From NCBI GenBank assembly GCA_945900935.1, contig CAMDKT010000304.1:1-7273 (forward strand): 7,273 bases of DNA. Reading direction: 5' to 3'. Shown in pieces: positions 1 through 6,231 of the stretch (positions are counted from its first letter, which is position 1; every line of letters starts with the position of its first letter). The stretch comes from Candidatus Sulfopaludibacter sp. SbA3. Lineage in GTDB: Bacteria > Acidobacteriota > Terriglobia > Bryobacterales > Bryobacteraceae. Below the pieces are notes generated by a model. That model was given only the letters and a program-made list of their open reading frames with translations, was not told the origin of the DNA and made no database searches. The position numbers were made by a program, and so were the translations under genes.

Positions 1-53
1 GGCCGCAGGGAGGGCTTCGCCCTCCCTGCGGCAGTGGGCGCTCCGCGCCCACT
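1..53. repeat. Two adjacent perfect hairpins
   Basis: Two inverted repeats sit back to back. The first pairs 2-15 with 19-32, a 14-bp perfect GC-rich stem with a 3-base loop. The second pairs 33-41 with 45-53, a 9-bp perfect stem with a 3-base loop. Neither is followed by a T-run on either strand, so a classical intrinsic terminator is not supported. They lie directly beside the IS-end-like repeat at 65-122. They could be a dispersed palindromic repeat or the 3' end structure of a gene outside the window. The pairing is read directly from the sequence; the role is unknown. Confidence 0.7.
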
Positions 54-64
54 AAGAGTCAAAA

Positions 65-122
65 AGTAATTGTCGTTGATCCGGAGAAATAGTTGTCGCC
101 GATGCGAAGAAATAGTTGACGC
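65..122. repeat. 23-bp-period repeat, possible IS21-like element end
   Basis: Three copies of a unit containing AATTGTCG, AGTTGTCG or AGTTGACG follow each other with a 23-base period, starting at 65, 88 and 111; the third copy is partial. Read on the minus strand they give repeated GACAACTATTT/GTCAACTATTT-like blocks. Multiple short repeats at the termini are typical of IS21-family insertion sequences, which is why that family is proposed. No istA or istB coding sequence is visible in the window, so at most this is one end of an element lying outside it or a remnant. The repeat itself is certain; the family assignment is inference. Confidence 0.4.
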
Positions 123-713
123 TGGACAACTTGGGTAGGCTGATGCCTCACAACACCATCGCCGACTCCGCCTTCCACGCCGTGACGCGCCGCCGCTGTT
201 CCGGGCGCTTTTCCTCAGCGCGTACCCTCCGCACCCGCTGTCGCGCGTCCGCCAACCACAGCCGGAACCGTTTAAAGTCGCTGCGGTCGCCACGTTCGCT
301 CCTCCCAGCCATAACGCCGTAACGTTCCCGGAGGAAGGCCCGGACCGTGACCGCGCCGCCGCGCAGTCGCTCTTCTACGGCCTGCGCTTCGCCGATCCAA
401 ACCGACTCGGAGACCGGCCGAAGAATATGCTGGATCAGATTCTGATCGTCCGATGCCGAACGGAACCACGGCGACAAACACATGCACGTCCTCGCCTTGT
501 GTCGTGACGGGGATCGACACTCGGCATGGCACGGGCGCGCTCACGCGGCTCGAATACCGTTCCAGCGGAAAGGCCGTGCCGGCGGCCGGCGAGCAGCAGC
601 CGGTCACGACTCAGTAGCCCTTCTCGTCGTTCGCCTGACAAGGAAAATGCCCTCGGCTCCGTCCGGGTACAGGTTGAATCGAGGATCTAAAAAGGTGAGG
701 GAGGGTGCGGGGC
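123..713. other. Stretch without a convincing gene; unrecognised open frames
   Basis: This stretch of about 590 bases holds several overlapping open frames on both strands, mainly 148-483, 272-607 and 435-641 on the minus strand. None resembles a family I recognise, none has a clear ribosome binding site, and the products are arginine-rich in the way that GC-rich non-coding sequence gives. The minus frame 148-483 (111 codons) is the most protein-like, with a helical, charged second half, and it ends just before the IS-like repeats. It could be the remnant of a decayed gene. No terminator for the neighbouring hicB gene is evident: there is a T5 run at 690-694 on the minus strand but no stem before it. 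Confidence 0.5.
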
Positions 714-1145
714 CTACGCGGCATCTTGAATCAGTAACGCGGCGCGCTTACCCACCGCGGCGAGTGCCGCTTCCAGCACTTCGAATTTCGTATTGTGAGC
801 CGGGTCCACGATTCGCGCGACGTGTTGCCGGTGGCAGCCGAGCCGGCGCGCCAGTTCGGACTTGGTAATTCCCTGGGCGCGCATCGCTTCGTAAAGCGCC
901 AATTTTGCCACCGTGCCGGCCGCCAGATAGATCATGATTTGGCCGCGCTTGGGGTTGGATGGAACTGGCAACGGCTCTCCCTTTTCCACGTAGAACGAAA
1001 GAGCGGCGGCCAGGCAATCGGCGGCGATTGGGTTGGCGGTTTCCTTGTCCTTCCAAAACGTGTGTCCTTCCGGGACATCGGGAAACGAAATAAGGTAGGT
1101 TTCGTTGTCGTCGCGCGAGAATCGGGCTGGATACGCAGTGTGCAT
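714..1145 (-). CDS. hicB: HicB-like antitoxin with C-terminal helix-turn-helix
   Basis: This is the 143-residue antitoxin of a type II HicAB module. It should bind and neutralise the HicA mRNA interferase and repress its own operon. Residues 1-60 form the degenerate RNase H-like HicB fold, visible as YPARFSRDDNETYLISFPDVP, here without a typical glycine-rich hairpin, followed by a helix ending FYVEKGEPLPVPS. Residues about 92-114 (ITKSELARRLG then HRQHVARIVD) form an XRE-type helix-turn-helix. This is the arrangement of E. coli HicB, whose length it also matches closely. The ATG start is decided by a strong Shine-Dalgarno, AAGGAG, five bases upstream. The gene lies 24 bases after hicA, and this toxin-first order is the usual one for HicAB. 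Confidence 0.9.
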   Translation of the reverse strand: MHTAYPARFSRDDNETYLISFPDVPEGHTFWKDKETANPIAADCLAAALSFYVEKGEPLPVPSNPKRGQIMIYLAAGTVAKLALYEAMRAQGITKSELARRLGCHRQHVARIVDPAHNTKFEVLEAALAAVGKRAALLIQDAA

Positions 1146-1169
1146 GGGGTCTCCTTGCGTGACCGAGGC

Positions 1170-1352
1170 CTACTTGAGGCCGAGGTCTTTCTTGATCGAG
1201 TTGGCAAGACCCTCGCGGAGATCCTTCTTATGACCGTGCATTGGAAGGACCGTTCTCTTATCGCCGAGGAAAACTTTAAGGTGGCTGCCAGTTTGCGTGC
1301 CGAAAGTGCATCCCTGTTTGGCCAACCATCTCTTCAGTTCTTGGCTCGTCAC
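1170..1352 (-). CDS. hicA: HicA-like mRNA interferase toxin
   Basis: HicA toxins are small dsRBD-fold ribonucleases that cleave mRNA in a translation-independent way and are held inactive by HicB. The N-terminus TSQELKRWLAKQGC, the TGSHLKVF segment with the family catalytic histidine (residue 24 counted from the GTG), and the basic MHGHKKDLREGLANSIKKDL end all fit the E. coli HicA type at about 60 residues. The frame can also start at a TTG at 1370, adding six residues (LHTCFV region). I prefer the GTG at 1352 because it begins exactly where the family begins and because a promoter-like sequence predicts transcription starting there. The antitoxin gene follows after 24 bases. Confidence 0.87.
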   Translation of the reverse strand: MTSQELKRWLAKQGCTFGTQTGSHLKVFLGDKRTVLPMHGHKKDLREGLANSIKKDLGLK

Positions 1353-1358
1353 AAAACA

Positions 1359-1387
1359 AGTATGCAACAATTATGTTTCCGTGTTAA
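1359..1387 (-). promoter_or_regulatory. Predicted hicAB promoter
   Basis: On the minus strand TTAACA (1387-1382, 5 of 6 bases of the sigma-70 -35 consensus) is separated by exactly 17 bases from CATACT (1364-1359, 4 of 6 of the -10 consensus). The expected transcription start, seven bases beyond the -10, falls on the G of the hicA GTG codon. The perfect 8-bp palindrome TGTTAACA (1382-1389) overlaps the -35 and could be part of a HicB operator. The boxes are visible; their use and the operator role are inferred. Confidence 0.45.
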
Positions 1388-1553
1388 CAGGAATGTTGCA
1401 GCCGGATCGAGCTAATTCCGCGGCGGCGGCCTGTGGCGTGACGAAACCGTCCCGCCAGGCCCGCTGGAATTCACCCCCCCCAACGGGCACCTGCCATTTC
1501 CCTCCATCCGACGAATTCCCGATTCGCGCCGGACATCGAAACTGGCAAATCAT
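1371..1553 (-). CDS. Unrecognised small ORF between iscX and hicA
   Basis: This is a 60-codon open frame of no recognised family, with ATG at 1553 and TAA at 1373-1371. The second half (FVTPQAAAAELARSG) could form two helices reminiscent of a helix-turn-helix fragment, but no diagnostic residues are present. Its Shine-Dalgarno GGGAGAGG (1574-1567) lies 13 bases from this ATG. It is much better placed (5 bases) for another ATG at 1561, which encodes only Met-Pro-Arg before a TGA that overlaps this start as ATGA. A run of eight G on the coding strand (1481-1474) interrupts the frame and could hide a frameshift. It may be a real small gene, a fragment of a broken one, or non-coding leader before hicA. 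Confidence 0.3.
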   Translation of the reverse strand: MICQFRCPARIGNSSDGGKWQVPVGGGEFQRAWRDGFVTPQAAAAELARSGCNIPVNTET

Positions 1554-1601
1554 CGAGGCATAGTAACCTCTCCCGATGTGTTGTTGCGGAGTGGAATGCC
1601 C

Positions 1602-1814
1602 CTACTGATTCTCCTTCCACTCCTCATACCACGCCATCTGAATCGCCTCCAGCTTGCCCTCATTCGACTTCGCCGCCTCATCCGCAAAATCGGGCAGCGC
1701 CAGCACGCTCTTGTGCAAATCCGTAAATCGAACAGTCAGCGGATCGGTCTCCGGATGCGCTTCGTAAAGTGACAAACCGATATCTTCCGCGTCGAGCCAC
1801 GTTAGCTTCTTCAT
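1602..1814 (-). CDS. iscX: Fe-S cluster assembly protein IscX
   Basis: IscX (YfhJ) is a small acidic helical protein that binds IscS and iron and is proposed to modulate the rate of cysteine desulfuration, possibly in competition with frataxin. At 70 residues it is close to the 66 of E. coli IscX. It shows the family pattern WLDAEDIGLSLYEAHPETDP, then TVRFTDLHKSVLALPDF, a SNEGKLEAIQMAW core and an acidic tail. The ATG overlaps the hscA stop by four bases (ATGA), indicating translational coupling. It is the last recognisable isc gene; in the E. coli operon fdx lies between hscA and iscX, and here it is missing. Confidence 0.93.
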   Translation of the reverse strand: MKKLTWLDAEDIGLSLYEAHPETDPLTVRFTDLHKSVLALPDFADEAAKSNEGKLEAIQMAWYEEWKENQ

Positions 1815-3670
1815 GCGTCTATCTTCGTTCCTTTCAAAGCGCCCCGCACGGCCGTGTTCATCATCAATTCGGCTAGCTTCATGGTCGCCTTATTCAGCGC
1901 CTCCAGCTTATCCAGAATCAAATGGTGATTCTCGCCGTGATAGGCCAGCAGCAGCTCGGCAATGCTGTTATCGACCAGCGCCCGTTCCCCATCCGTCAAC
2001 TCCATATACGCATCGTCGCCCTTGGCTTTGTCGACCGCGTTCAGGATACGGTCCGCCTCCACGCGCGCTTCCCGCACTTGCCGCTCGTTGAAATCCTCTT
2101 CGGCCTTGGCGAATGATTCCAGGATCATCGCCTCCACTTGCTCATCGGACAAACCGTAACTCGGCTTCACTTCCACCGTCTGCAATTTGCCCGTGCGCAG
2201 ATCCTTCGCGCTGACGTTCAGAATCCCGTTGGCGTCGATCAGGAACCGCACTTCGATCTTCGCCATTCCGGCGGGCAGCGGGTCAATGTCTTTCAAATCA
2301 AAACGCGCCAGACTGCGGCAATCCCGCACCATTTCGCGCTCGCCCTGCACAACGTGAATCAACACATTGCGCTGGCCGTCGACGGCCGTCGTAAACGTCT
2401 CCGCGGCCGTGGCCGGAATCGTCGAGTTACGGTGAATCAGCTTCGACACCACGCCGCCCATCGTCTCGATCCCCAGGCTCAATGGCGTCACGTCCAGCAG
2501 CAATTTGTCATGAACATGGCCGCTCAGAATTCCGGCCTGCACCGCGGCGCCAAGCGCTACTACTTCGTCCGGATTCAACTCCGTATGCGGCTCCGCTTTG
2601 AACAGCGCCCGCACCGCCTGCCGCACCATCGGGATGCGCGTCGAGCCGCCCACCAGCACCACTTCATCAATCTGTTCCGGCGTCACGCCCGCGTCGGCCA
2701 TGCAGTTGCGGCAGGGTCCGAGCGTCCGATTGACGATCGGCGTGATCAGCTTTTCCAGGACATCGCGCGTAATCTCGCGGCGGTACGCGCGGCCCTGGTA
2801 ATGAAAGGCGATCGTGGTCACCGCCAGCGTTGAAAGCTGGTGCTTGGCCTCGATCACCGCGCGCCGCAGCGTCTGTACCGCCACCTGGTCGCCGCTCAAA
2901 TCGGCGCCCCATTCGGCCGCTATATCTTCCAACGCCACGCGCAGCAGCAGATTGTCGAAATCATCACCGCCCAGATGTGTGTCGCCATTGGTGGCGAGGA
3001 CTTCGAAGATCCCGTCATGGAGCTTGAGAATCGAAATGTCAAAAGTCCCTCCGCCCAGATCGTACACCGCCACGATGCCGTTCTCGCGCTTGTCCAAACC
3101 GTAGGCGAGCGCCGCCGCCGTCGGCTCATTCACCAGCCGCATCACCTGCAAGCCCGCGATCCGGCCCGCGTCTTTTGTGGCCTGGCGCTGCGCGTCGTTG
3201 AAGTAAGCGGGCACGGTAATTACAGCGTGATCAACCGGCTCCCCAAGGTAGGCTTCGGCGTTCTTCTTAAGCTGACGGAGTATTTGCGCGCTGATGCCCG
3301 GCGGCGTGAATCGCTTCCCGCCCAGGGATAGTTGAATCACCATCTCGCTTCCCGGCGCAATGTGAAAGGGAAACAGCTTCAACTCGTCCTGCACGTCGGA
3401 GACACCGCGGCCCATTAGCCGTTTTACCGAATAGATCGTGCGGTCCGGATGGGTGATGAGCCGTTCGACCGCCGCCGCGCCGACAATCGGCTCGCCGTGT
3501 TCGGGAATGGAGACCACGCTGGGAACGATCGGTGAGCCATCGACGCCAGGGATGACTTTGGGCGCCGTAAGGTCCATGAAAGCGACGAGTGAGTTCGTGG
3601 TGCCGAGATCAATGCCGACGACTTTATGCGGCTTAGGTTCGTCTCCGAAATCAATTTGGAATAAAGACAT
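1811..3670 (-). CDS. hscA: Hsp70-type chaperone HscA (Hsc66)
   Basis: HscA is the specialised Hsp70 that uses ATP to promote cluster release from IscU, with HscB as co-chaperone. The protein has 619 residues, against 616 in E. coli. The nucleotide-binding domain carries the phosphate-1 loop GIDLGTTNSLVA (19-30), SVKRLMGR (81-88), VPAYFNDAQRQATKDAGRIA (153-172), phosphate-2 DLGGGTFDIS (204-213) and the adenosine motif VVLVGGSTRIP (337-347). The interdomain linker LLLDVTPLSLG (390-400) leads into a substrate-binding domain with VQGEREMVRDCRSLARF (441-457), a signature of HscA rather than DnaK, and a lid ending RGALKGTKIDA. The start lies nine bases after the hscB stop without an obvious Shine-Dalgarno, suggesting reinitiation. 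An unusual CRNC pair occupies 320-323. Confidence 0.97.
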   Translation of the reverse strand: MSLFQIDFGDEPKPHKVVGIDLGTTNSLVAFMDLTAPKVIPGVDGSPIVPSVVSIPEHGEPIVGAAAVERLITHPDRTIYSVKRLMGRGVSDVQDELKLFPFHIAPGSEMVIQLSLGGKRFTPPGISAQILRQLKKNAEAYLGEPVDHAVITVPAYFNDAQRQATKDAGRIAGLQVMRLVNEPTAAALAYGLDKRENGIVAVYDLGGGTFDISILKLHDGIFEVLATNGDTHLGGDDFDNLLLRVALEDIAAEWGADLSGDQVAVQTLRRAVIEAKHQLSTLAVTTIAFHYQGRAYRREITRDVLEKLITPIVNRTLGPCRNCMADAGVTPEQIDEVVLVGGSTRIPMVRQAVRALFKAEPHTELNPDEVVALGAAVQAGILSGHVHDKLLLDVTPLSLGIETMGGVVSKLIHRNSTIPATAAETFTTAVDGQRNVLIHVVQGEREMVRDCRSLARFDLKDIDPLPAGMAKIEVRFLIDANGILNVSAKDLRTGKLQTVEVKPSYGLSDEQVEAMILESFAKAEEDFNERQVREARVEADRILNAVDKAKGDDAYMELTDGERALVDNSIAELLLAYHGENHHLILDKLEALNKATMKLAELMMNTAVRGALKGTKIDA

Positions 3671-3679
3671 GAGGTTGGG

Positions 3680-4228
3680 TTAAACGAGCGCGGCGCGGGC
3701 GTCCCGCACGAGGTTCTGTAAATATTTTCGCCGGTTCAATAGGCTTCGAAGTTCACTGAGCGCATCCCGGCCTGGAGCGGCGTCGTAGGCAACAAAAATA
3801 CCATCGCGCGCGGAATCGATTTCCGAAAGAATCCGCTCGAATTTCGCCAGTGCGCGGGCGACTTCCGCTTTCGCGGCCGCGTCGCCATTGCGAGCTTCCT
3901 CCAGCACCATGTTCAGATCGAAAACTTCTTCCAGCAGTTCAGGCGGAACATCCCGCCCGCGTTGTTCGCTGATATTGAATCCTTCGCCTTTCAACACATA
4001 TTCCGCCCGCGCCACCGGATCTCGCAGCACTCGCCAGGCGTCATTGAGAGTCGCCGAAGCCGCCTCAGCGTAAGCCAATTGCGCCGCCCCGGCACGCGCG
4101 TGCCGGTCCGGGTGCCATTCGCGGCTGTTGGCGTAAAAACGGCGCTGAAGGTCTTCAACATCCAGCGCCAGTTTTTTCTCGATCCCGAAAATAGCGAAGT
4201 AATCGGACGGTGGAGGACCGGAAAACAT
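3680..4228 (-). CDS. hscB: J-domain co-chaperone HscB (Hsc20)
   Basis: HscB is the J-protein that brings IscU to HscA and stimulates its ATPase. The 182-residue product (171 in E. coli) opens with DYFAIFGIEKKLALD and has the J-domain signature HPD at residues 39-41 (REWHPDRH). The HscB-specific LNDAWRVLRDPVARAEYVL follows at about 61-79. The C-terminal three-helix domain that contacts IscU runs from about residue 95 and ends in the LLNRRKYLQNLV helix. There is no N-terminal cysteine-rich zinc motif of the kind found in animal HSC20. The ATG follows the iscA stop by one base (TAACATG), so translation is probably coupled. Start choice is supported by alignment to the J domain. Confidence 0.95.
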   Translation of the reverse strand: MFSGPPPSDYFAIFGIEKKLALDVEDLQRRFYANSREWHPDRHARAGAAQLAYAEAASATLNDAWRVLRDPVARAEYVLKGEGFNISEQRGRDVPPELLEEVFDLNMVLEEARNGDAAAKAEVARALAKFERILSEIDSARDGIFVAYDAAPGRDALSELRSLLNRRKYLQNLVRDARAALV

Positions 4229-4229
4229 G

Positions 4230-4574
4230 TTACGCCGAGAACGATGTCCCGCAGCCGCATGACTTCTGCGCGTTTGGATTGATGAACTCGAAGCCGGACT
4301 GTAAGATCGATTCCTTGTAGTCCAGAATCATTCCATTCAGAAAATTCATGCTCTTCGGATCCACCCAGACATCAACGCCGTCAAACGTGAAAACATGATC
4401 GGTGGTGCGCGGTTTCGTGTCGAACTTGAACTGGTAACTCAAGCCCGAGCAACCGCCGCCGAGAACGCCCAGGCGCAGCCCGCCCGTCACGCCCTGCTTC
4501 TCAAAAGCCTGGCGAATCTTGCCGACGGCCTTCGGCGTAACTTCGATTGCCGGCGCTGCTTCGGTCGTTGTCAT
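4230..4574 (-). CDS. iscA: A-type Fe-S carrier IscA
   Basis: IscA receives or stores clusters or iron and transfers them to apoproteins, notably [4Fe-4S] targets. The 114-residue protein has the complete A-type signature: VTPKAVGKI at the start, LRLGVLGGGCSGLSY with Cys42, and a C-terminal CGCG with Cys106 and Cys108. E. coli IscA has 107 residues; the extra length is a short N-terminal MTTTEAAPA tail. The start codon abuts the iscU stop (TAGATG), leaving no space for an independent leader. ErpA is the closest alternative, but position between iscU and hscB supports IscA. Confidence 0.94.
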   Translation of the reverse strand: MTTTEAAPAIEVTPKAVGKIRQAFEKQGVTGGLRLGVLGGGCSGLSYQFKFDTKPRTTDHVFTFDGVDVWVDPKSMNFLNGMILDYKESILQSGFEFINPNAQKSCGCGTSFSA

Positions 4575-4988
4575 CTAGTGGGCTACCGTTTCAGCCGCAA
4601 CCGGAGCGCCCTGCTTGGTCCGGTAATCGTTGATTGCCGCCTTAATGGCGTCCTCGGCGAGTACTGAGCAGTGGATCTTCACCGGCGGCAGCGACAGTTC
4701 GTTCACGATATCGGTGTTCTTGATGTCCAGTGCTTCATCCACCGTCTTGCCCTTCAGCCATTCGGTCGCCAGCGACGAACTTGCAATCGCGCTGCCGCAG
4801 CCAAATGTCTTGAACTTCGCGTCTTCAATGACGCCCGTCTCCGTGTTCACCTGGATCTGCAGCTTCATCACGTCGCCGCACTCGGGCGCGCCGACCATCC
4901 CGGTCCCCACATCGGTGCGGGCTTTATCCATCGAGCCGACGTTGCGCGGATTATTGTAGTGATCAACAACTTTGTCAGAGTAAGCCAT
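4575..4988 (-). CDS. iscU: Fe-S cluster scaffold IscU
   Basis: IscU is the scaffold on which IscS-derived sulfur and iron are assembled. The three ligand cysteines are present as PECGD (Cys37, with the cluster-labilising Asp39), FGCGSA (Cys64) and KIHCS (Cys107, with His106). LPPVK at 100-104 is the motif bound by HscA, matching the presence of hscA downstream. Length is 137 residues, about nine more than E. coli, owing to a C-terminal KQGAPVAAETVAH tail. The lack of the SufU-type inserted region rules out SufU. The ATG has a usable Shine-Dalgarno AGGA nine bases upstream and lies 18 bases after iscS. Confidence 0.97.
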   Translation of the reverse strand: MAYSDKVVDHYNNPRNVGSMDKARTDVGTGMVGAPECGDVMKLQIQVNTETGVIEDAKFKTFGCGSAIASSSLATEWLKGKTVDEALDIKNTDIVNELSLPPVKIHCSVLAEDAIKAAINDYRTKQGAPVAAETVAH

Positions 4989-5006
4989 GATGTTATTTCC
5001 TATTCT

Positions 5007-6221
5007 TTAATGCGCGGTCCATTGGACCTTGCTCAAATCGACGCCGTCCTTGAACATCTCCCAAAGCGGGGAAAGTTCGCGGAGCTTGTTAACCACGTCG
5101 ATCATCTTCTGAGCGACATAGTCGACTTCGGCTTCCGTATTAAAACGACCGAGTCCGAAGCGAATGGAAGTATGAGCGAGGTCGTCGCCCAGTCCGAGCG
5201 CCTTTAACACGTAGCTCGGTTCCAGCGTGGCCGACGTACACGCCGATCCGGAGGAAACCGCGATATCGTTGATTCCCATCAGCAAGCTTTCGCCTTCCAC
5301 ATAGGCGAAGCTCATGTTGAGGTTATTCGGCAGCCGGTGCTCCATGCTGCCGTTAATGTAGACTTCTTCCAGATTGGCTTCCAGCTTCGCCCGCAACCGG
5401 TCGCGCAGTCCCCGCAGCCGGACCGATTCAACGGCCATTTCCTGCTGCGCCAGTTCGCATGCCGCGCCCAGCCCGACGATCGCTGGAACGTTTAACGTCC
5501 CCGACCGCATTCCCCGCTCATGCCCGCCGCCATCCATCTGCGCGGTGAGTTGAACACGCGGACTCTTGCGACGCACGTAGAGAGCGCCGACGCCCTTGGG
5601 CCCGTACAATTTATGCCCCGTGATCGATAGCAGGTCGATGCCGTCCGCAATCACGTTCACAGGAATCTTGCCGCATGCCTGCACCGCGTCGGAATGGAAC
5701 AAAACGCCCCGTTCCTTAGCGATCTTGCCGATTTCCGCCATCGGCTGAATCACGCCGATTTCGTTGTTGGCATACATGATGCTGATCAGAATCGTCTTAT
5801 CGGTGATGGATTCCCGCAACATGTCGAGATCGATCAAGCCGTCGCCCTGCAGCGGCAGATACGTAATCCGGCAGCCCTTCTTTTCCAGGTGCTTGCAGGT
5901 ATCGAGAACCGCTTTGTGCTCGGTCGCCGCCGTGATGATGTGGTTGCCCTTTTCGGCATACATCTCCGCCACGCCCTTGATGGCCAGGTTGTTCGATTCG
6001 GTGGCCCCGCTTGTAAAAACAATCTCTTTAGAGGTCGCTCCGATCAGCGAGGCGATCTGCTTGCGGCCCTTTTCCACCGCGTCTTCGGCCGCCCAGCCAT
6101 AGGCATGATTGCGGCTCGCCGCGTTGCCGAAATTCTCAGTGAAGTAGGGGATCATCGCATCGAGCACGCGAGGATCCACGGGCGTTGTCGCGTGATTGTC
6201 GAAATAAATCGGCTTGGACAT
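5007..6221 (-). CDS. iscS: Cysteine desulfurase IscS
   Basis: IscS is a PLP-dependent, class V aminotransferase-fold enzyme that converts L-cysteine to L-alanine and passes persulfide sulfur to IscU and, in many bacteria, to tRNA thiolation enzymes. Its 404 residues equal the E. coli length. YFDNHATTPVDP opens the protein, SGATESNN (71-78) and EH102 surround the cofactor, HSDAVQ (176-181) stacks on it, and GHK (Lys204) carries the PLP. Cys328 lies in the flexible group I loop SSGSACTS. The typical C-terminus KDGVDLSKVQW, involved in IscU docking in IscS enzymes, is present. The start follows the iscR stop by ten bases, with a weak AGAG-type ribosome binding site. Confidence 0.98.
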   Translation of the reverse strand: MSKPIYFDNHATTPVDPRVLDAMIPYFTENFGNAASRNHAYGWAAEDAVEKGRKQIASLIGATSKEIVFTSGATESNNLAIKGVAEMYAEKGNHIITAATEHKAVLDTCKHLEKKGCRITYLPLQGDGLIDLDMLRESITDKTILISIMYANNEIGVIQPMAEIGKIAKERGVLFHSDAVQACGKIPVNVIADGIDLLSITGHKLYGPKGVGALYVRRKSPRVQLTAQMDGGGHERGMRSGTLNVPAIVGLGAACELAQQEMAVESVRLRGLRDRLRAKLEANLEEVYINGSMEHRLPNNLNMSFAYVEGESLLMGINDIAVSSGSACTSATLEPSYVLKALGLGDDLAHTSIRFGLGRFNTEAEVDYVAQKMIDVVNKLRELSPLWEMFKDGVDLSKVQWTAH

Positions 6222-6231
6222 GTTGCTCTTT

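Noticed and set aside
1..53. Intrinsic terminator pair
   Set aside because: The stems are strong, but neither strand has a T-run after them, so they are listed only as hairpins.
795..1415. 206-codon plus-strand open frame across hicA and hicB
   Set aside because: It is the reverse complement of two genes with clear family features, including a strong ribosome binding site for hicB.
2138..2833. 231-codon plus-strand open frame opposite hscA
   Set aside because: It is a shadow of hscA, which has full family motifs on the other strand; the predicted product is histidine/arginine-rich and has no recognisable domain.
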